From an uncultured Gemmatimonadales bacterium (GTDB taxonomy: Bacteria > Gemmatimonadota > Gemmatimonadetes > Gemmatimonadales > GWC2-71-9), in the NCBI GenBank assembly GCA_947259405.1, contig CAMYLY010000001.1, positions 124,001 through 188,000 on the forward strand: 64,000 nucleotides of DNA, given 5' to 3'. The position numbers were made by a program, and so were the translations under genes. Position 1 is the first letter of the stretch. Each line of letters opens with the position of its first letter. The notes under the pieces were generated by a model, which saw nothing but the letters and a program-made list of their open reading frames with translations, did not search any database and was not told the DNA's origin. Positions 36,912 through 46,850 of this stretch are shown here, one piece after another.

Positions 36912-38081
36912 ATGACATCACTCACCGACCGAGCTCTCCTCGAACGCCTTGTCGGCTTCGACTCGACTAGTCGCAATAGCAATCGCCCCATCGCGGACTT
37001 CGTCTGTGACTACCTGGATTCCCCATCCGTGGTCATCCACCAGCACCCGTCTGACGACGGCGAGAAAGTCACCGTGATCGTGCGTACCAAGGATCACGAG
37101 GCGGCGTCGACGCCTGGGACCCCCGTTCCGGGGTTATCGCTCTCGGGACATCTCGATGTGGTGCCGGCGGACGAACCCGAATGGACGTCCGATCCCTTCG
37201 TGCTCACCGAACGGGAGGGCATGCTCTACGGGCGGGGTGCGAGCGACATGAAGGGGTTCGTGGCCCTCGCCATCAATCGGTTCCGATCGACGGTGCAAGA
37301 CCACCCCAGTGCCCCGCTCGCCCTGCTCCTCACGCGCGACGAAGAGCTTGGCACCATTGGGGCCCACCACTGGGCGAAGACATGGAACGGCGCGCCCTTG
37401 CCAACAGACATGCTAGTGGGCGAACCCACGGAGCTTCGCGTGGTCACCATGCACAAGGGCTTTGTACAGCTTCGCATCACGCTCACCGGGATTCCCGCTC
37501 ACAGCGGTTACCCCCATCTCGGGAAGAGCGCGATCGAGCCGGCTGGCACGGTACTCATAGCGCTCACCGAGTTACGGCGCTCGCTCGACGCCGAGCGCCC
37601 AGATTACTCCGAGCACTTTCCCGCGGTGCCGTATCCCGCCCTCAATATCGGCAGGGTGCATGGAGGGAGTGCGGTGAACGTCGTGCCCGATCACTGCGCA
37701 ATCGACGTCGGTATCCGTCTCCTCCCCACCATGACCGGTGATCAGATGTGCGACCGCGTGCGAGCCGCCGTTGCGGACGCCCTCGGCGACACACCGTTTG
37801 CGCTCGACCTGATAAGTGACAGTCCACCTATGTGGCTGGACGCCGAGACGGATCTCAGTTCGGCGCTGCGGGCGGAGGTGCAGCAGCAGGAAACGGAGAC
37901 GGTCTCCTATGCGACCGATGCCGGGTGGTTCCAAACAGTGGGGTATCGGTGTGTCATCTTTGGGCCTGGGTCGATCGCTGTCGCGCACAAGCCCAATGAG
38001 CGCATGCCGATCGATCAGTTCGAACGGGGCGGCGCCATCCTCGACCGCGTCATCTCGCAGCGATACGCAATGACATCATGA
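36912..38081 (+). CDS. argE: acetylornithine deacetylase (M20 family)
   Basis: Hydrolyses N-acetylornithine to ornithine in arginine synthesis. The 389 residues match ArgE closely: SGHLDVVPADEPEWTSDPF with metal ligand His80, GRGASDMKGFVAL with Asp112, the catalytic RDEELGTIG, and VGEPTELRVVTMHKGFVQL leading into the dimerisation domain (AHSGYPHLGKSAIEPA). FGPGSIAVAHKPNERMPI is the ArgE-type C-terminal metal site. It overlaps ftcD by 4 bp. A related amidohydrolase activity cannot be excluded, since no other arg genes are visible. Confidence 0.9.
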   Translation: MTSLTDRALLERLVGFDSTSRNSNRPIADFVCDYLDSPSVVIHQHPSDDGEKVTVIVRTKDHEAASTPGTPVPGLSLSGHLDVVPADEPEWTSDPFVLTEREGMLYGRGASDMKGFVALAINRFRSTVQDHPSAPLALLLTRDEELGTIGAHHWAKTWNGAPLPTDMLVGEPTELRVVTMHKGFVQLRITLTGIPAHSGYPHLGKSAIEPAGTVLIALTELRRSLDAERPDYSEHFPAVPYPALNIGRVHGGSAVNVVPDHCAIDVGIRLLPTMTGDQMCDRVRAAVADALGDTPFALDLISDSPPMWLDAETDLSSALRAEVQQQETETVSYATDAGWFQTVGYRCVIFGPGSIAVAHKPNERMPIDQFERGGAILDRVISQRYAMTS

Positions 38082-39778
38082 GTGGATCGCACACCAGACT
38101 CATCGAGTGCGTCCCAAATTTCAGCCAAGGTCGGGACGACGCAGTCATCAAACAGATCACGGACGCGATCGAATCGGTAGACGGCGTCACACTGCTCGAC
38201 GTGGATCCCGGACGGGCAACCAACCGGACCGTTGTCACGTTCGTGGGGGCGCCCGAACCGGTCGTAGAAGCCGCCGTCCGGGCCGGGCAAGCGGCCAAGC
38301 AGCTCATCGACATGTCCACGCACCATGGTGAGCACCCACGCTTTGGCGGGATGGACGTCTGTCCACTCGTTCCGGTCGCGAACGTCTCAATGGAGGAGAC
38401 CGCCGAATACGCCCGACAGCTCGCGCAGCGATTGGGTGAGGAAGTGGGGCTCACGGTCTACTGCTACGAGCACGCGGCCGCTGCGCCGGAGCGGCGGAAC
38501 CTGGCGGATGTTCGCGCCGGTGAATACGAGGGCCTCGAGGACAAACTCGCCGATGCCGCGTGGAAGCCGGATTTCGGACCCGCCGATTTCAACCCGAGGA
38601 CCGGGGCCACTGCGGTGGGCGCCCGCGACTTTCTGGTCGCGTACAACGTCAACCTGAACACGACCTCCACCCGGCGGGCCAACGCGATCGCCTTCGACGT
38701 CCGCGAAAAGGGTCGGATGAAGCGCGATGGCAACCCACTGACAGGTCCGATCGTGCGTGACGCGGAAGGCCAGCCCGTGTGGATCCCCGGCACGTTGAAA
38801 GCGGTGAAGGCGATCGGGTGGTATATCGAAGAGTACGGGATTGCCCAGATCTCGATGAACCTCACCAATATCGGAGTGACACCCGTCCACGTGGCGTTCG
38901 ATGAGGTTTGTGGCAAGGCCGACGCCCGCGGTGTCCGGGTGACCGGATCGGAGCTCGTGGGCCTGATTCCACTCCACGCCATGCTGGACGCCGGACGCTA
39001 CTTTCTTCGCAAGCAACACCGTTCCCTCGGCGTGAGCGATGGAGAACTCATCAAGATCGCGGTCAAGTCGCTGGGCCTCGATGAGCTCGGCCCGTTCGAC
39101 CCACAGGAGAAAATCATCGAATACCGACTCGAGCACATCACTGGGCAGCGGCTGGTGAATCACTCCGTCAAAGCGTTCATCGAAGAGACCGCGTCCGAGT
39201 CTCCTGCCCCCGGCGGTGGGTCCGTGGCAGCTCTGCTCGGCGCGTTGGGCGCGGCATTGGCAAGCATGGTCGCCAACCTGTCGTCCCACAAACGCGGCTG
39301 GGACGACCGGTGGGAGGAGTTCTCGCAGGCGGCCGAACGCGGGAAGGCGTCGTACACCGCGCTCATGCAACTCATCGACGCGGACACCGAGGCGTTCAAC
39401 CGAGTGATGGACGCCTTTCGGCTACCCGGTACCACGGCCGCTGAACAGGAAGCACGCGACCGCGCGGTGCGAGACGCCACGAAGGAGGCGATCGAGATAC
39501 CCCTTCGGGTGATGGAAACAGCACTCGAGAGCATGACCGTAATCCAACAGATGGCGGAGACCGGCCTTTCCAGCTCGGTGTCCGACGCCGGCGTCGCGGC
39601 GATCTGTGCGCGGGGTGCGGTGATGGCCGCGCATCTCAACGTGCTGATCAATGCCGGCACGCTCGACGACGGCGCCTATGTGAAGGACGCGCTGGCGAAG
39701 GCCGCGGGCCTCGAGAAGGCCGCGAACGGGCGAGAAGGCGACATTCTCGAGATCGTCAGGGGAAAGATCAGCGACTGA
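38078..39778 (+). CDS. ftcD: bifunctional formimidoyltransferase-cyclodeaminase
   Basis: Transfers the formimino group of formiminoglutamate to tetrahydrofolate and then cyclises it, the last step of one histidine degradation route. The 566 residues hold the complete N-terminal formiminotransferase region ([31 protein letters not shown] with the catalytic His, residues ~1-340). The C-terminal cyclodeaminase follows ([20 protein letters not shown] onward, ~370-560). Many bacteria carry the two activities on separate genes; here they are fused as in animals. No hut genes are nearby. It shares ATGA with argE. Confidence 0.93.
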   Translation: MSGSHTRLIECVPNFSQGRDDAVIKQITDAIESVDGVTLLDVDPGRATNRTVVTFVGAPEPVVEAAVRAGQAAKQLIDMSTHHGEHPRFGGMDVCPLVPVANVSMEETAEYARQLAQRLGEEVGLTVYCYEHAAAAPERRNLADVRAGEYEGLEDKLADAAWKPDFGPADFNPRTGATAVGARDFLVAYNVNLNTTSTRRANAIAFDVREKGRMKRDGNPLTGPIVRDAEGQPVWIPGTLKAVKAIGWYIEEYGIAQISMNLTNIGVTPVHVAFDEVCGKADARGVRVTGSELVGLIPLHAMLDAGRYFLRKQHRSLGVSDGELIKIAVKSLGLDELGPFDPQEKIIEYRLEHITGQRLVNHSVKAFIEETASESPAPGGGSVAALLGALGAALASMVANLSSHKRGWDDRWEEFSQAAERGKASYTALMQLIDADTEAFNRVMDAFRLPGTTAAEQEARDRAVRDATKEAIEIPLRVMETALESMTVIQQMAETGLSSSVSDAGVAAICARGAVMAAHLNVLINAGTLDDGAYVKDALAKAAGLEKAANGREGDILEIVRGKISD

Positions 39779-39819
39779 ACCGAGCCGCGCCCCATCGGGG
39801 GCCGCGCTCACCCTCCCTG

Positions 39820-39825
39820 TATATT
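39820..39825 (+). promoter_or_regulatory. -10 box of lepA, probably leaderless
   Basis: TATATT ends 6 bases before the ATG of lepA, with no room for a ribosome site. The -35 region is weak (GC-rich). Confidence 0.4.
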
Positions 39826-39831
39826 CTCCCC

Positions 39832-41637
39832 ATGCGTCAGGACCGGATTCGCAATTTCTGCATCGTCGCCCATATCGATCACGGGAAGTCGACGCTCGCC
39901 GACAGGCTGATCGAAGCCACGCACACGCTCCAGAAGCGCCAGATGCGCGAGCAGGTGCTCGACACGATGGACCTGGAGCGCGAGCGCGGCATCACGATCA
40001 AGCTGAACGCCGTGCGTATGACCTATCACCAGGACGGTGGGCGCGAATACGAGCTCAACCTGATCGACACACCGGGCCACGTCGACTTTACGTACGAGGT
40101 GTCGCGGTCACTGAACGCCTGCGAGGGTGCCGTGCTTGTGGTGGACGCCGCACAGGGCATTCAAGCGCAGACAGTAAGCAACTTGTTGCTGGCGATGGAC
40201 GCCGGCCTCGAGATCATTCCCGTCCTGAACAAGATCGACCTCCCCTCGGCCGAGCCCGCGAAGCGCAGAGATGAACTCGCGGAACTCCTCGGCGTCGATC
40301 ACGCAGAAATCCTGCACGTGTCCGCCAAAGAAGGCAGCGGGATACCGGAACTGCTTGACGCCATCGTGGAGCGCGTTCCGGCGCCCGCGGGAGATCCAGA
40401 CGCTCCCCTCCGCGCCCTGATCTTCGACTCCTACTATGATCGCTATCGTGGCGCGACACCGAGCATCCGTGTCGTAGACGGGAGGCTGGACAAGGGCATG
40501 AACGTCGTGTTCGGCACCCATCCCGACGATCAGTATGAAGTGACGGAGGTGGGATATCTCCAGCTCGGGCAACGTGCGACCGGAACGCTGGAAGCGGGAG
40601 AAGTGGGATACATGGTGGCCAGCATTCGCGGTGTCGGCGAAACTCGCGTTGGCGATACCGTACTCGAAGCGCAGCATCCCCAGGTCGAGATGCTACCGGG
40701 ATACCGTGACGTACACCCCATGGTGTTCGCCGGCTTGTACCCCACGGAGACCAATCAATTCGAGGAGCTTCGGGACGCGCTTGCCCGACTCCAACTCAAT
40801 GACGCGTCACTCCACTACGAGCCTGAAACGTCCGTGGCGCTCGGATTCGGGTTCCGGTGTGGGTTCCTGGGTCTGCTCCACATGGACATCGTGCGCGAAC
40901 GACTCGAACGGGAATTCGATCTGGACCTCATCACCACCGTCCCCAACGTCGAGTACCACGTGGCGATGACGGACGGCAGCATGGAGGTGATCGAGAACCC
41001 GACCAAGCTCCCGACCGGATCGTCCGTCGATCACGTCGAGGAGCCGTACATCCGTACTCGGATCACCACACCGACGGACTATATCGGCGCTATCATGCAG
41101 CTTGGACAGGAACGCCGCGGCGAGTACCACCATATGGAGTACCTCGACCCGACTCGTGTACAGATGGATTGGGAATTCCCCCTAGCAGAAATCATCCTGG
41201 ATTTCTACGACCGGTTGAAGACTGTCACGAGGGGGTACGCTGGGATGGACTACGAGGCAAGCGGGTATCGGCGAAGTAACCTCGTCAAACTGGATATGTT
41301 GATTAACGGAGACCCCGTGGATGCCTTCAGCGTCATCATCCACACGGACAAGGCATATGAATGGGGCCGCAAGGTCGCAAAGAAGCTCCGGGAACTTATT
41401 CCCCGCCAGCTGTTCGAGGTCGTGTTGCAGGCTGCCATCGGACAGAAGGTGATCGCCCGCGAGACCATCCGACCATTGCGGAAAAACGTGACGGCGAAAT
41501 GTTATGGCGGGGATGTGACGAGAAAGCGGAAGCTCCTGGAGAAACAGAAAGAGGGGAAGAAGCGCATGAAGCAGGTGGGTACGGTCGAAATCCCTCAGGA
41601 GGCGTTCATGGCAGTTTTGCAGGTTGGGGAGTCCTGA
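39832..41637 (+). CDS. lepA: elongation factor 4
   Basis: A ribosome back-translocase GTPase. The 601 residues match the usual ~600. G1 is [13 protein letters not shown]2 [13 protein letters not shown]3 [16 protein letters not shown] and G4 [10 protein letters not shown]. The LepA-specific C-terminal domain ends with [20 protein letters not shown] and the [15 protein letters not shown] tail. A strong -10 box lies 6 bases before the ATG. It heads the run of closely packed genes ending at 48897. Confidence 0.97.
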   Translation: MRQDRIRNFCIVAHIDHGKSTLADRLIEATHTLQKRQMREQVLDTMDLERERGITIKLNAVRMTYHQDGGREYELNLIDTPGHVDFTYEVSRSLNACEGAVLVVDAAQGIQAQTVSNLLLAMDAGLEIIPVLNKIDLPSAEPAKRRDELAELLGVDHAEILHVSAKEGSGIPELLDAIVERVPAPAGDPDAPLRALIFDSYYDRYRGATPSIRVVDGRLDKGMNVVFGTHPDDQYEVTEVGYLQLGQRATGTLEAGEVGYMVASIRGVGETRVGDTVLEAQHPQVEMLPGYRDVHPMVFAGLYPTETNQFEELRDALARLQLNDASLHYEPETSVALGFGFRCGFLGLLHMDIVRERLEREFDLDLITTVPNVEYHVAMTDGSMEVIENPTKLPTGSSVDHVEEPYIRTRITTPTDYIGAIMQLGQERRGEYHHMEYLDPTRVQMDWEFPLAEIILDFYDRLKTVTRGYAGMDYEASGYRRSNLVKLDMLINGDPVDAFSVIIHTDKAYEWGRKVAKKLRELIPRQLFEVVLQAAIGQKVIARETIRPLRKNVTAKCYGGDVTRKRKLLEKQKEGKKRMKQVGTVEIPQEAFMAVLQVGES

Positions 41638-41641
41638 GATC

Positions 41642-42631
41642 GTGGCGACGCAACGCATGATCCTCGGGGTGGACGTCGGGGGCACCAACGTGGTAGTTGG
41701 CACCGTTCCCGAAGATGGCAGCACGGTGCACGGGCTACGGCAGGTGAAGACTCGCGTCCGCAACGGGGCGGACGCCGTCGTTCATCAGATCGAGACGCTG
41801 ATCGGTGAGTCGTTGGAGGCCACACGTCGAACCGTCGGCGACACGTTCGAGGTGGCGGGCGTTGGGATCGGCGCACCCGGCCCCCTCGATACGACACGAG
41901 GCATCGTCCTGCTGACGCCCAACCTCGGGTGGCGTGACTATCCGCTCCGCGATCGCGTGAGCGCAACCGTCGACCTGCCAGCAACCCTCGATAACGACGC
42001 CAACTGCGCCATCTTCGGCGAATGGTGGCGCGGCGCGGCCCGTGGAGCCTCACACGTCATTGGGCTCACTATCGGGACCGGCATTGGCGGTGGCATCATC
42101 CTGGACGGCCAGATCTACCACGGATCGAGCGACATTGCCGCAGAGTTCGGACATATGACCATCGATTCGACCGGACGACAATGCGGGTGCGGTAACTACG
42201 GATGCCTCGAAGCGTACGCGTCCGGCACCGCCATTGCCGCCCGCGCCCGCGAAAGCGCCGAAGCCGGCGCCGATACGAACCTCGGGCAGTTTGTCGACGG
42301 CGATCTTTCCTCACTCTCGGCGGCCGTCGTCTACGAAGCAGCCAGCAGAGGCGACGAACTCGCCCTCGAGGTGATCAAAGACACCGCGCGGTTCCTGGGA
42401 GCCGGAGTGTCGAACCTGATCAACATCTTCAACCCCGAGGTAGTCGTCATTTGCGGAGGGGTCACTGCCGCCGGCGACCGGTTGTTCACGCCTCTTCGTG
42501 CCGAAGTGCGCCGCCGAGCGTTCCGGCCGGCCGTCGAAGGCTGCCGCATTGTGGCAGGGGATCTCGTTGGAACCGCGGGCGTCTTCGGCGCCGTCGCGGC
42601 GTTCAAAGTGCAGACGTGGGGAGCGGCATGA
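41642..42631 (+). CDS. ROK family sugar kinase
   Basis: Phosphorylates a hexose such as glucose. From the GTG at 41642 it has 329 residues, beginning with the ATP phosphate-binding motif ILGVDVGGTNVVVGTV. The ROK zinc-binding signature CGCGNYGCLEAYASG starts at residue 181, with GHMTIDSTGRQ just before it. TIGTGIGGGIILDGQ and IINIFNPEVVVICGGV-type segments complete the family pattern. GGGGAG at 41625-41630 inside lepA can serve as its ribosome site. It overlaps the PfkB gene by 4 bp. Confidence 0.9.
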   Translation: MATQRMILGVDVGGTNVVVGTVPEDGSTVHGLRQVKTRVRNGADAVVHQIETLIGESLEATRRTVGDTFEVAGVGIGAPGPLDTTRGIVLLTPNLGWRDYPLRDRVSATVDLPATLDNDANCAIFGEWWRGAARGASHVIGLTIGTGIGGGIILDGQIYHGSSDIAAEFGHMTIDSTGRQCGCGNYGCLEAYASGTAIAARARESAEAGADTNLGQFVDGDLSSLSAAVVYEAASRGDELALEVIKDTARFLGAGVSNLINIFNPEVVVICGGVTAAGDRLFTPLRAEVRRRAFRPAVEGCRIVAGDLVGTAGVFGAVAAFKVQTWGAA

Positions 42632-43578
42632 AGCAACTCGGGGTGATCGGTACAATGGTGTGGGATACCATCCATCGATCGCCGTCAAGCGAGCCCATCG
42701 AGGAATGGGGCGGCATCAGCTTTGCGCTCGCCGCACTCGACGTCGCCCTCCCGAACGACTGGGTGATCGTGCCATTGATCAAGGTCGGGAACGACCTCGC
42801 AGCAGAGGCCAACGGGTTCCTGTCTTCGCTCGACCGACGGTCACCGAACGCTCGTTTCATCGAGGTGCCCGAACCGAACAACCGCGTGTCCCTGCACTAC
42901 CTGGGTGAAGGCCGCCGCACTGAACGGCTTCGGGGCAGTGTTCCCCCGTGGCAGTGGCACGAATTGGGTCCCATGGTGCAGGATCTGGACGCCATCTACT
43001 GCAACATGATCTCTGGATTCGAGCTCGACGTGACCACTGCCCAGCATCTGCGCCGCGGGTTTGGGGGACCGATCTACGCCGACCTGCACAGTCTCACGCT
43101 CGGACTGGCCGACGACGGCATGCGTTTTCGCCAGCCGTTGCACGCGAAACACGATTGGTTCTCGTGTTTCGACGTCGTGCAGGTAAACGAGGAGGAAATG
43201 GCCTGCATGGGCCCCGATCCCATGGAAGTGGCCGCCGAAGCCCTTCGCCGTGGGGTTGCGCTCCTCATCGTGACGCTGAGCGACCAAGGCGCTGTCTATT
43301 TTGCCCAAGGGGACTTCGCGTTTGTGCACACGGAACGCCGCAAACCGGTCGACGCGGCCCTGCGCACCGCGCGGGTTCCCGCCCCAATGGTGACCGACGT
43401 GCGCGACCCCACCGGATGTGGTGACGTGTTTGGCGCCACCGCGGTCTCACACCTCCTTGGATCGGACACCGTCGAAGATGCCTTGCGCGCCGCCAACGAG
43501 CTGGCAGCCCGGAACGCCCAGTACCACGGTGCAACGAACCTGCAATACCACCTTCGGGGCGAGATCGTCCCTCGATGA
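42628..43578 (+). CDS. PfkB/ribokinase family sugar or nucleoside kinase
   Basis: 316 residues. An N-terminal GVIGTMVWDTIHR strand and an early ...EEWGGISFALAALDVAL segment form the substrate pocket. PfkB signature 2 is present as DVRDPTGCGDVFGATAVSHLL, with the catalytic Asp in GCGD (usually GAGD). LLIVTLSDQGAVYF is the usual beta strand before the ATP lid. It starts inside the ROK stop codon (ATGA) and ends inside the HATPase start, so it is translationally coupled both ways. The substrate cannot be told. Confidence 0.85.
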   Translation: MKQLGVIGTMVWDTIHRSPSSEPIEEWGGISFALAALDVALPNDWVIVPLIKVGNDLAAEANGFLSSLDRRSPNARFIEVPEPNNRVSLHYLGEGRRTERLRGSVPPWQWHELGPMVQDLDAIYCNMISGFELDVTTAQHLRRGFGGPIYADLHSLTLGLADDGMRFRQPLHAKHDWFSCFDVVQVNEEEMACMGPDPMEVAAEALRRGVALLIVTLSDQGAVYFAQGDFAFVHTERRKPVDAALRTARVPAPMVTDVRDPTGCGDVFGATAVSHLLGSDTVEDALRAANELAARNAQYHGATNLQYHLRGEIVPR

Positions 43579-44465
43579 CGCGCGTCGTCGACGTGCCCAA
43601 TCAGTTCGACGATCGGACGTTCGACCAGTTCGCCAAAGGCATGGAGGGGGGTGGCGACCGCCTCCTCTTCGACGCCCACGCCACTCACTGGGCCTCGCCA
43701 TACGGTCTCGTTGGGTTATTGGCCGCAGGCCAGCACGCCACGGAAAACGGGCAGCAGCGCCCGCTCCTGACCGTACCGGCGGACCGCGACGTCGCCCATT
43801 ACTGGGGAAGTGCGGGGTTCTTCGAGCAGGCAAGCGACTGGTTCGAGCTGCACGGTAAGGTCCCGCGCGTTTCGCCTAGCCATTCCTCGGATGTCCTGTT
43901 GCCTATCACGCCCGTTCGCGGCAGTGATGATGTCCATCAGGTCGTCGAGCGAATACAAGAGCGGTCAGCGGCGATTCTGTCAGGGGAACTCCGCCTCGAA
44001 GCCACGGCAACAATGGGGTTTGCTATGGCGCTTTCCGAGGCATGTCAAAATATTGTAGAGCACGCCGGCACCTCAGGATGGGTCGCGGTTCAGGCCTATT
44101 ATTGGAAGCGACGGCTCGGGCGCAAAGTCGTGGTCATCGCCGTCGCGGACGCTGGTGTGGGGTTCCGCCAAACGCTCGCGGCGACCCAGGCGGCGCGGTT
44201 TGGCGACCGCTGGAACGATGCCACGGCGCTCGAAGCCGCCCTCTTTCAGGGAGCAAGCCGCTTCCGCGACCCCGGTCGCGGGCAGGGACTGGCCGGGATC
44301 ACGCGATACGCGAACCGATGGGAAGGTAAAGTGAGCCTGCGGTCAGGCACGGCGCGGATCGCCATTTTACCTTCGTGGGATGATGACGAACCGTTGGTGG
44401 ATGGTTTACCCGCATTTCCTGGATCGCAGGTATTGATCATTATTCCAGCGCAACACGCGCAATGA
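43575..44465 (+). CDS. STAS-like/HATPase_c signalling protein
   Basis: A 296-residue cytoplasmic protein. The first ~120 residues (FDQFAKGMEGGGDRLLFDAH, YGLVGLLAAGQHATENG) look like a STAS-type beta/alpha domain. The rest is a GHKL ATPase of the anti-sigma/histidine-kinase type: N-box ALSEACQNIVEHA (about 152-164), G1 box VADAGVGF around Asp192, and G2 box GRGQGLAGI around Gly234. There is no His-phosphorylation or transmembrane segment. It may act as a serine-protein kinase or switch partner for the next gene product, with which it shares ATGA. Confidence 0.8.
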   Translation: MTRVVDVPNQFDDRTFDQFAKGMEGGGDRLLFDAHATHWASPYGLVGLLAAGQHATENGQQRPLLTVPADRDVAHYWGSAGFFEQASDWFELHGKVPRVSPSHSSDVLLPITPVRGSDDVHQVVERIQERSAAILSGELRLEATATMGFAMALSEACQNIVEHAGTSGWVAVQAYYWKRRLGRKVVVIAVADAGVGFRQTLAATQAARFGDRWNDATALEAALFQGASRFRDPGRGQGLAGITRYANRWEGKVSLRSGTARIAILPSWDDDEPLVDGLPAFPGSQVLIIIPAQHAQ

Positions 44466-45001
44466 CGACCAAGCGGCGGATCAATCTGAAACGGGTCTTG
44501 GAGCAGGCCGTCTCGAGCCTGTACGGTGACCTCGTGACGCGACCGACCGGCAAGGCCGTGCGGAGCGAGGTCGTCCACATGCTCGCGGACGCCGAAGGTG
44601 AAACGACCGTCGTGATCGACTTCGGACTGGTCGGCATTCTGGACATCTCATGCGCTGACGAGATTGTCGGCAAATTGCTCATTGATCACGGGACCGCCCG
44701 GTATTACATGCTCTACGGAGTGTCCGACGCCCATTGCGACTCCATCGAACAGGTGCTGGAACGGCACCGGCTGGCCGTAGTGGCAAGCGACCGTGACGGC
44801 CGCATCCAGGTGTTGGGGCCGATCGCAGACACTGCGCGCACGGCCTTTCGAGCCATTTTCGATGCCGGCCCGACTGATCCCAGCGAGCTGGCTAGCCAAC
44901 TCTCATGGACGGTGGATGCGGCGCGGCAGGCGCTCGATGAACTCTCGACCCAGCGTCTCGTTCAGGTCTCAGCCGACCGGTACGTCGCCATTAAGGCCTG
45001 A
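44462..45001 (+). CDS. STAS-like (DUF4325-type) and winged-helix protein
   Basis: A 179-residue protein. Residues about 20-110 form a STAS-like domain (VVIDFGLVGILDISCADEIV, GKLLIDHGTARYYMLYGVSD). Residues about 118-178 (TARTAFRAIFDAGPTDPSEL, ASQLSWTVDAARQALDELST, QRLVQVSADRYVAI) form a winged helix that could bind DNA. It is coupled to the HATPase gene before it (ATGA) and to the PLP enzyme gene after it (TGATG). The pair probably forms a phospho-switch controlling transcription; the target is unknown. Confidence 0.75.
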   Translation: MTTKRRINLKRVLEQAVSSLYGDLVTRPTGKAVRSEVVHMLADAEGETTVVIDFGLVGILDISCADEIVGKLLIDHGTARYYMLYGVSDAHCDSIEQVLERHRLAVVASDRDGRIQVLGPIADTARTAFRAIFDAGPTDPSELASQLSWTVDAARQALDELSTQRLVQVSADRYVAIKA

Positions 45002-46161
45002 TGGCCAACGTTCCAGGAGGACCGTCGACCCGCGCCATTCACGGGCTCCCTCACGCAAAGGCCGACCGCGATCCCGTCGTTACGCCCATCTATCAGAGCA
45101 GCACATTCGCGGCTGGAATCGCCGCCACCGACGAGGTGCTCTACACGCGGTACGGCAACAACCCCAATCAAACGGTGTTGGCGACCAAGCTGGCGGCCCT
45201 CGAGCAAGCGGACCGCGCCATCTTCCTGGCCAGCGGCATGGGCGCCACGGCCCTGGCCCATTTAGCCGTGCTTCGGCCGGGCGATCATCTCCTGGCAAGC
45301 GAGTGGATCTACGGCGGCACGCACAAGCTCCTCACCGAAGAGTTCGGCAAGCTCGGGATCGATGTCACGTTCGTCACGCCCGACAACCCACGGAATTGGA
45401 GGCACGAGGTCCGGAAGAACACGCGCGGCATCTTCGTCGAAACACCAACGAATCCGATCATGCGGGTCCTGGATCTCGAGCCGATTGCCGACCTCTGTCA
45501 GCAGCAGGGCCTCGTCCTCCTTGTAGACTCCACGTTCGCCTCCCCCGTGAATTTCCGAGCTCTCGAACACGGCGCTGACGTCGTGATCCACTCCGCCACC
45601 AAGTATCTGAATGGGCACTCAGACGTGATCGGTGGGGTGGTCGCCGGCAGCGAGGAGATCGTCGAGGAAGTGCGCCGCCTGATGCAGGTCTGGGGACAGG
45701 CACCGGACCCCCATGCCGCGTGGCTGGTCGAGCGCGGCCTCAAGACGCTTGCCATTCGCGTTGCCCGTCACAACGAAAACGGGCTCGCGTTTGCCACTTG
45801 GGCGGCGGAACAGGGGGCGGTCGACGTCGTCCATTATCCCGGCCTGCCAGAGCACCCGGACCACGCCGTCGCGAGCGAGCAACTCGAGGGATTCGGGGGG
45901 ATGGTCGGACTGGTCCTCAAGGGTGGGCCGGCGGCTGCCGAGACGGTGTTGCGAAAGCTCCGGTTGGCAACCCATGCCCCAAGCCTCGGGGGCGTCGAAA
46001 CCCTGGTGTCAGAACCGCGTTTCACCTCGCACGCTCACATGTCGGTTGAAGAACGTGACGCCGTCGGGATCCCCGATGGGTTTATCCGCGTCAGTCTTGG
46101 CATCGAAGACGTTGAAGACATCATTGCCGATTTCGCTGCCGCACTCCACGCCCTGTCGTGA
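45001..46161 (+). CDS. Cys/Met metabolism PLP-dependent enzyme (cystathionine gamma-synthase/lyase group)
   Basis: 386 residues of the trans-sulfuration family. The N-terminus TRAIHGLPHAKADRDPVVTPIYQSSTF is standard. The PLP phosphate loop is FLASGMGATALAHLAVL, the cofactor-stacking region SEWIYGGTHKLL, and the Schiff-base lysine is Lys201 in HSATKYLNGHSD. The C-terminal THAPSLGGVETLVSEP and GFIRVSLGIEDVEDII are diagnostic of the family. It could be a cystathionine gamma-synthase, gamma-lyase or O-acylhomoserine sulfhydrylase; sequence alone does not decide. It overlaps ftsE by 4 bp. Confidence 0.9.
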   Translation: MANVPGGPSTRAIHGLPHAKADRDPVVTPIYQSSTFAAGIAATDEVLYTRYGNNPNQTVLATKLAALEQADRAIFLASGMGATALAHLAVLRPGDHLLASEWIYGGTHKLLTEEFGKLGIDVTFVTPDNPRNWRHEVRKNTRGIFVETPTNPIMRVLDLEPIADLCQQQGLVLLVDSTFASPVNFRALEHGADVVIHSATKYLNGHSDVIGGVVAGSEEIVEEVRRLMQVWGQAPDPHAAWLVERGLKTLAIRVARHNENGLAFATWAAEQGAVDVVHYPGLPEHPDHAVASEQLEGFGGMVGLVLKGGPAAAETVLRKLRLATHAPSLGGVETLVSEPRFTSHAHMSVEERDAVGIPDGFIRVSLGIEDVEDIIADFAAALHALS

Positions 46162-46850
46162 TTCGTCTCAACCAAGTCTTCAAGGCCTATCCGAAAGGCA
46201 CCATCGCCCTCAAAGACATCACCATTCACGTTCCAAAAGGGCAGTTCGTATTCCTCACGGGCCATTCCGGGGCTGGGAAGTCCACGATTCTCCGCCTTAT
46301 CTACGCCGATGATCTCCCGACCTCGGGCGACGTTCATGTTTCGGGCTTCGCGACAAACCGTCTCAAACCGAATGAAATTCCCAAGCTCCGTCGACGGTTA
46401 GGAATTGTCTTTCAGGATTTCCGGCTGCTGGAAGACCGCACGGCGGAAGACAACGTCGCGTTTGCCCTGGAGGTCACGGGCGCACGCCGTAGCGAGATCG
46501 CGCCCAAGGTCATGCGGGTACTCACCCAAGTGGGCCTGGCTGCGAAGGCGCACGCTTTCCCACAGGAACTCTCCGGCGGCGAGCAACAGCGCGTCGCCAT
46601 TGCACGGGCACTCGTGAACGACCCGATGGTGCTCCTCGCCGATGAACCGACCGGGAACCTCGATGAGCGAGCTACCCGAGGGGTGTTCCAGCTCCTTCGC
46701 GATATCAATGCGACGGGCACGGCTGTGGTCATGGCCACGCACGACCTCGACCTTGTGCGGAGTGCGTCCCACCGGACGGTCGAACTGAAGGATGGTGAGC
46801 TCGTGCACGATACGGCCGACCATGCGCGAGTCGACGAGGACCTCTTGTGA
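46158..46850 (+). CDS. ftsE: cell-division ABC transporter ATPase FtsE
   Basis: 230 residues. Walker A GHSGAGKST, Q-loop VFQDFRLLEDRTAEDNV, signature LSGGEQQRVAIARAL and Walker B VLLADEPTGNLD, typical of FtsE. With FtsX it couples ATP hydrolysis to murein hydrolase activation at the division septum. GTG start; it overlaps the PLP enzyme stop codon and the ftsX start codon (GTGA both times). Confidence 0.95.
   Translation: MIRLNQVFKAYPKGTIALKDITIHVPKGQFVFLTGHSGAGKSTILRLIYADDLPTSGDVHVSGFATNRLKPNEIPKLRRRLGIVFQDFRLLEDRTAEDNVAFALEVTGARRSEIAPKVMRVLTQVGLAAKAHAFPQELSGGEQQRVAIARALVNDPMVLLADEPTGNLDERATRGVFQLLRDINATGTAVVMATHDLDLVRSASHRTVELKDGELVHDTADHARVDEDLL

Noticed and set aside
42202-42627. Upstream extension of the PfkB kinase frame through the ROK gene
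   Set aside because: Arg-rich shadow of the ROK gene; ATG 42628 gives the normal family N-terminus and the ATGA overlap.
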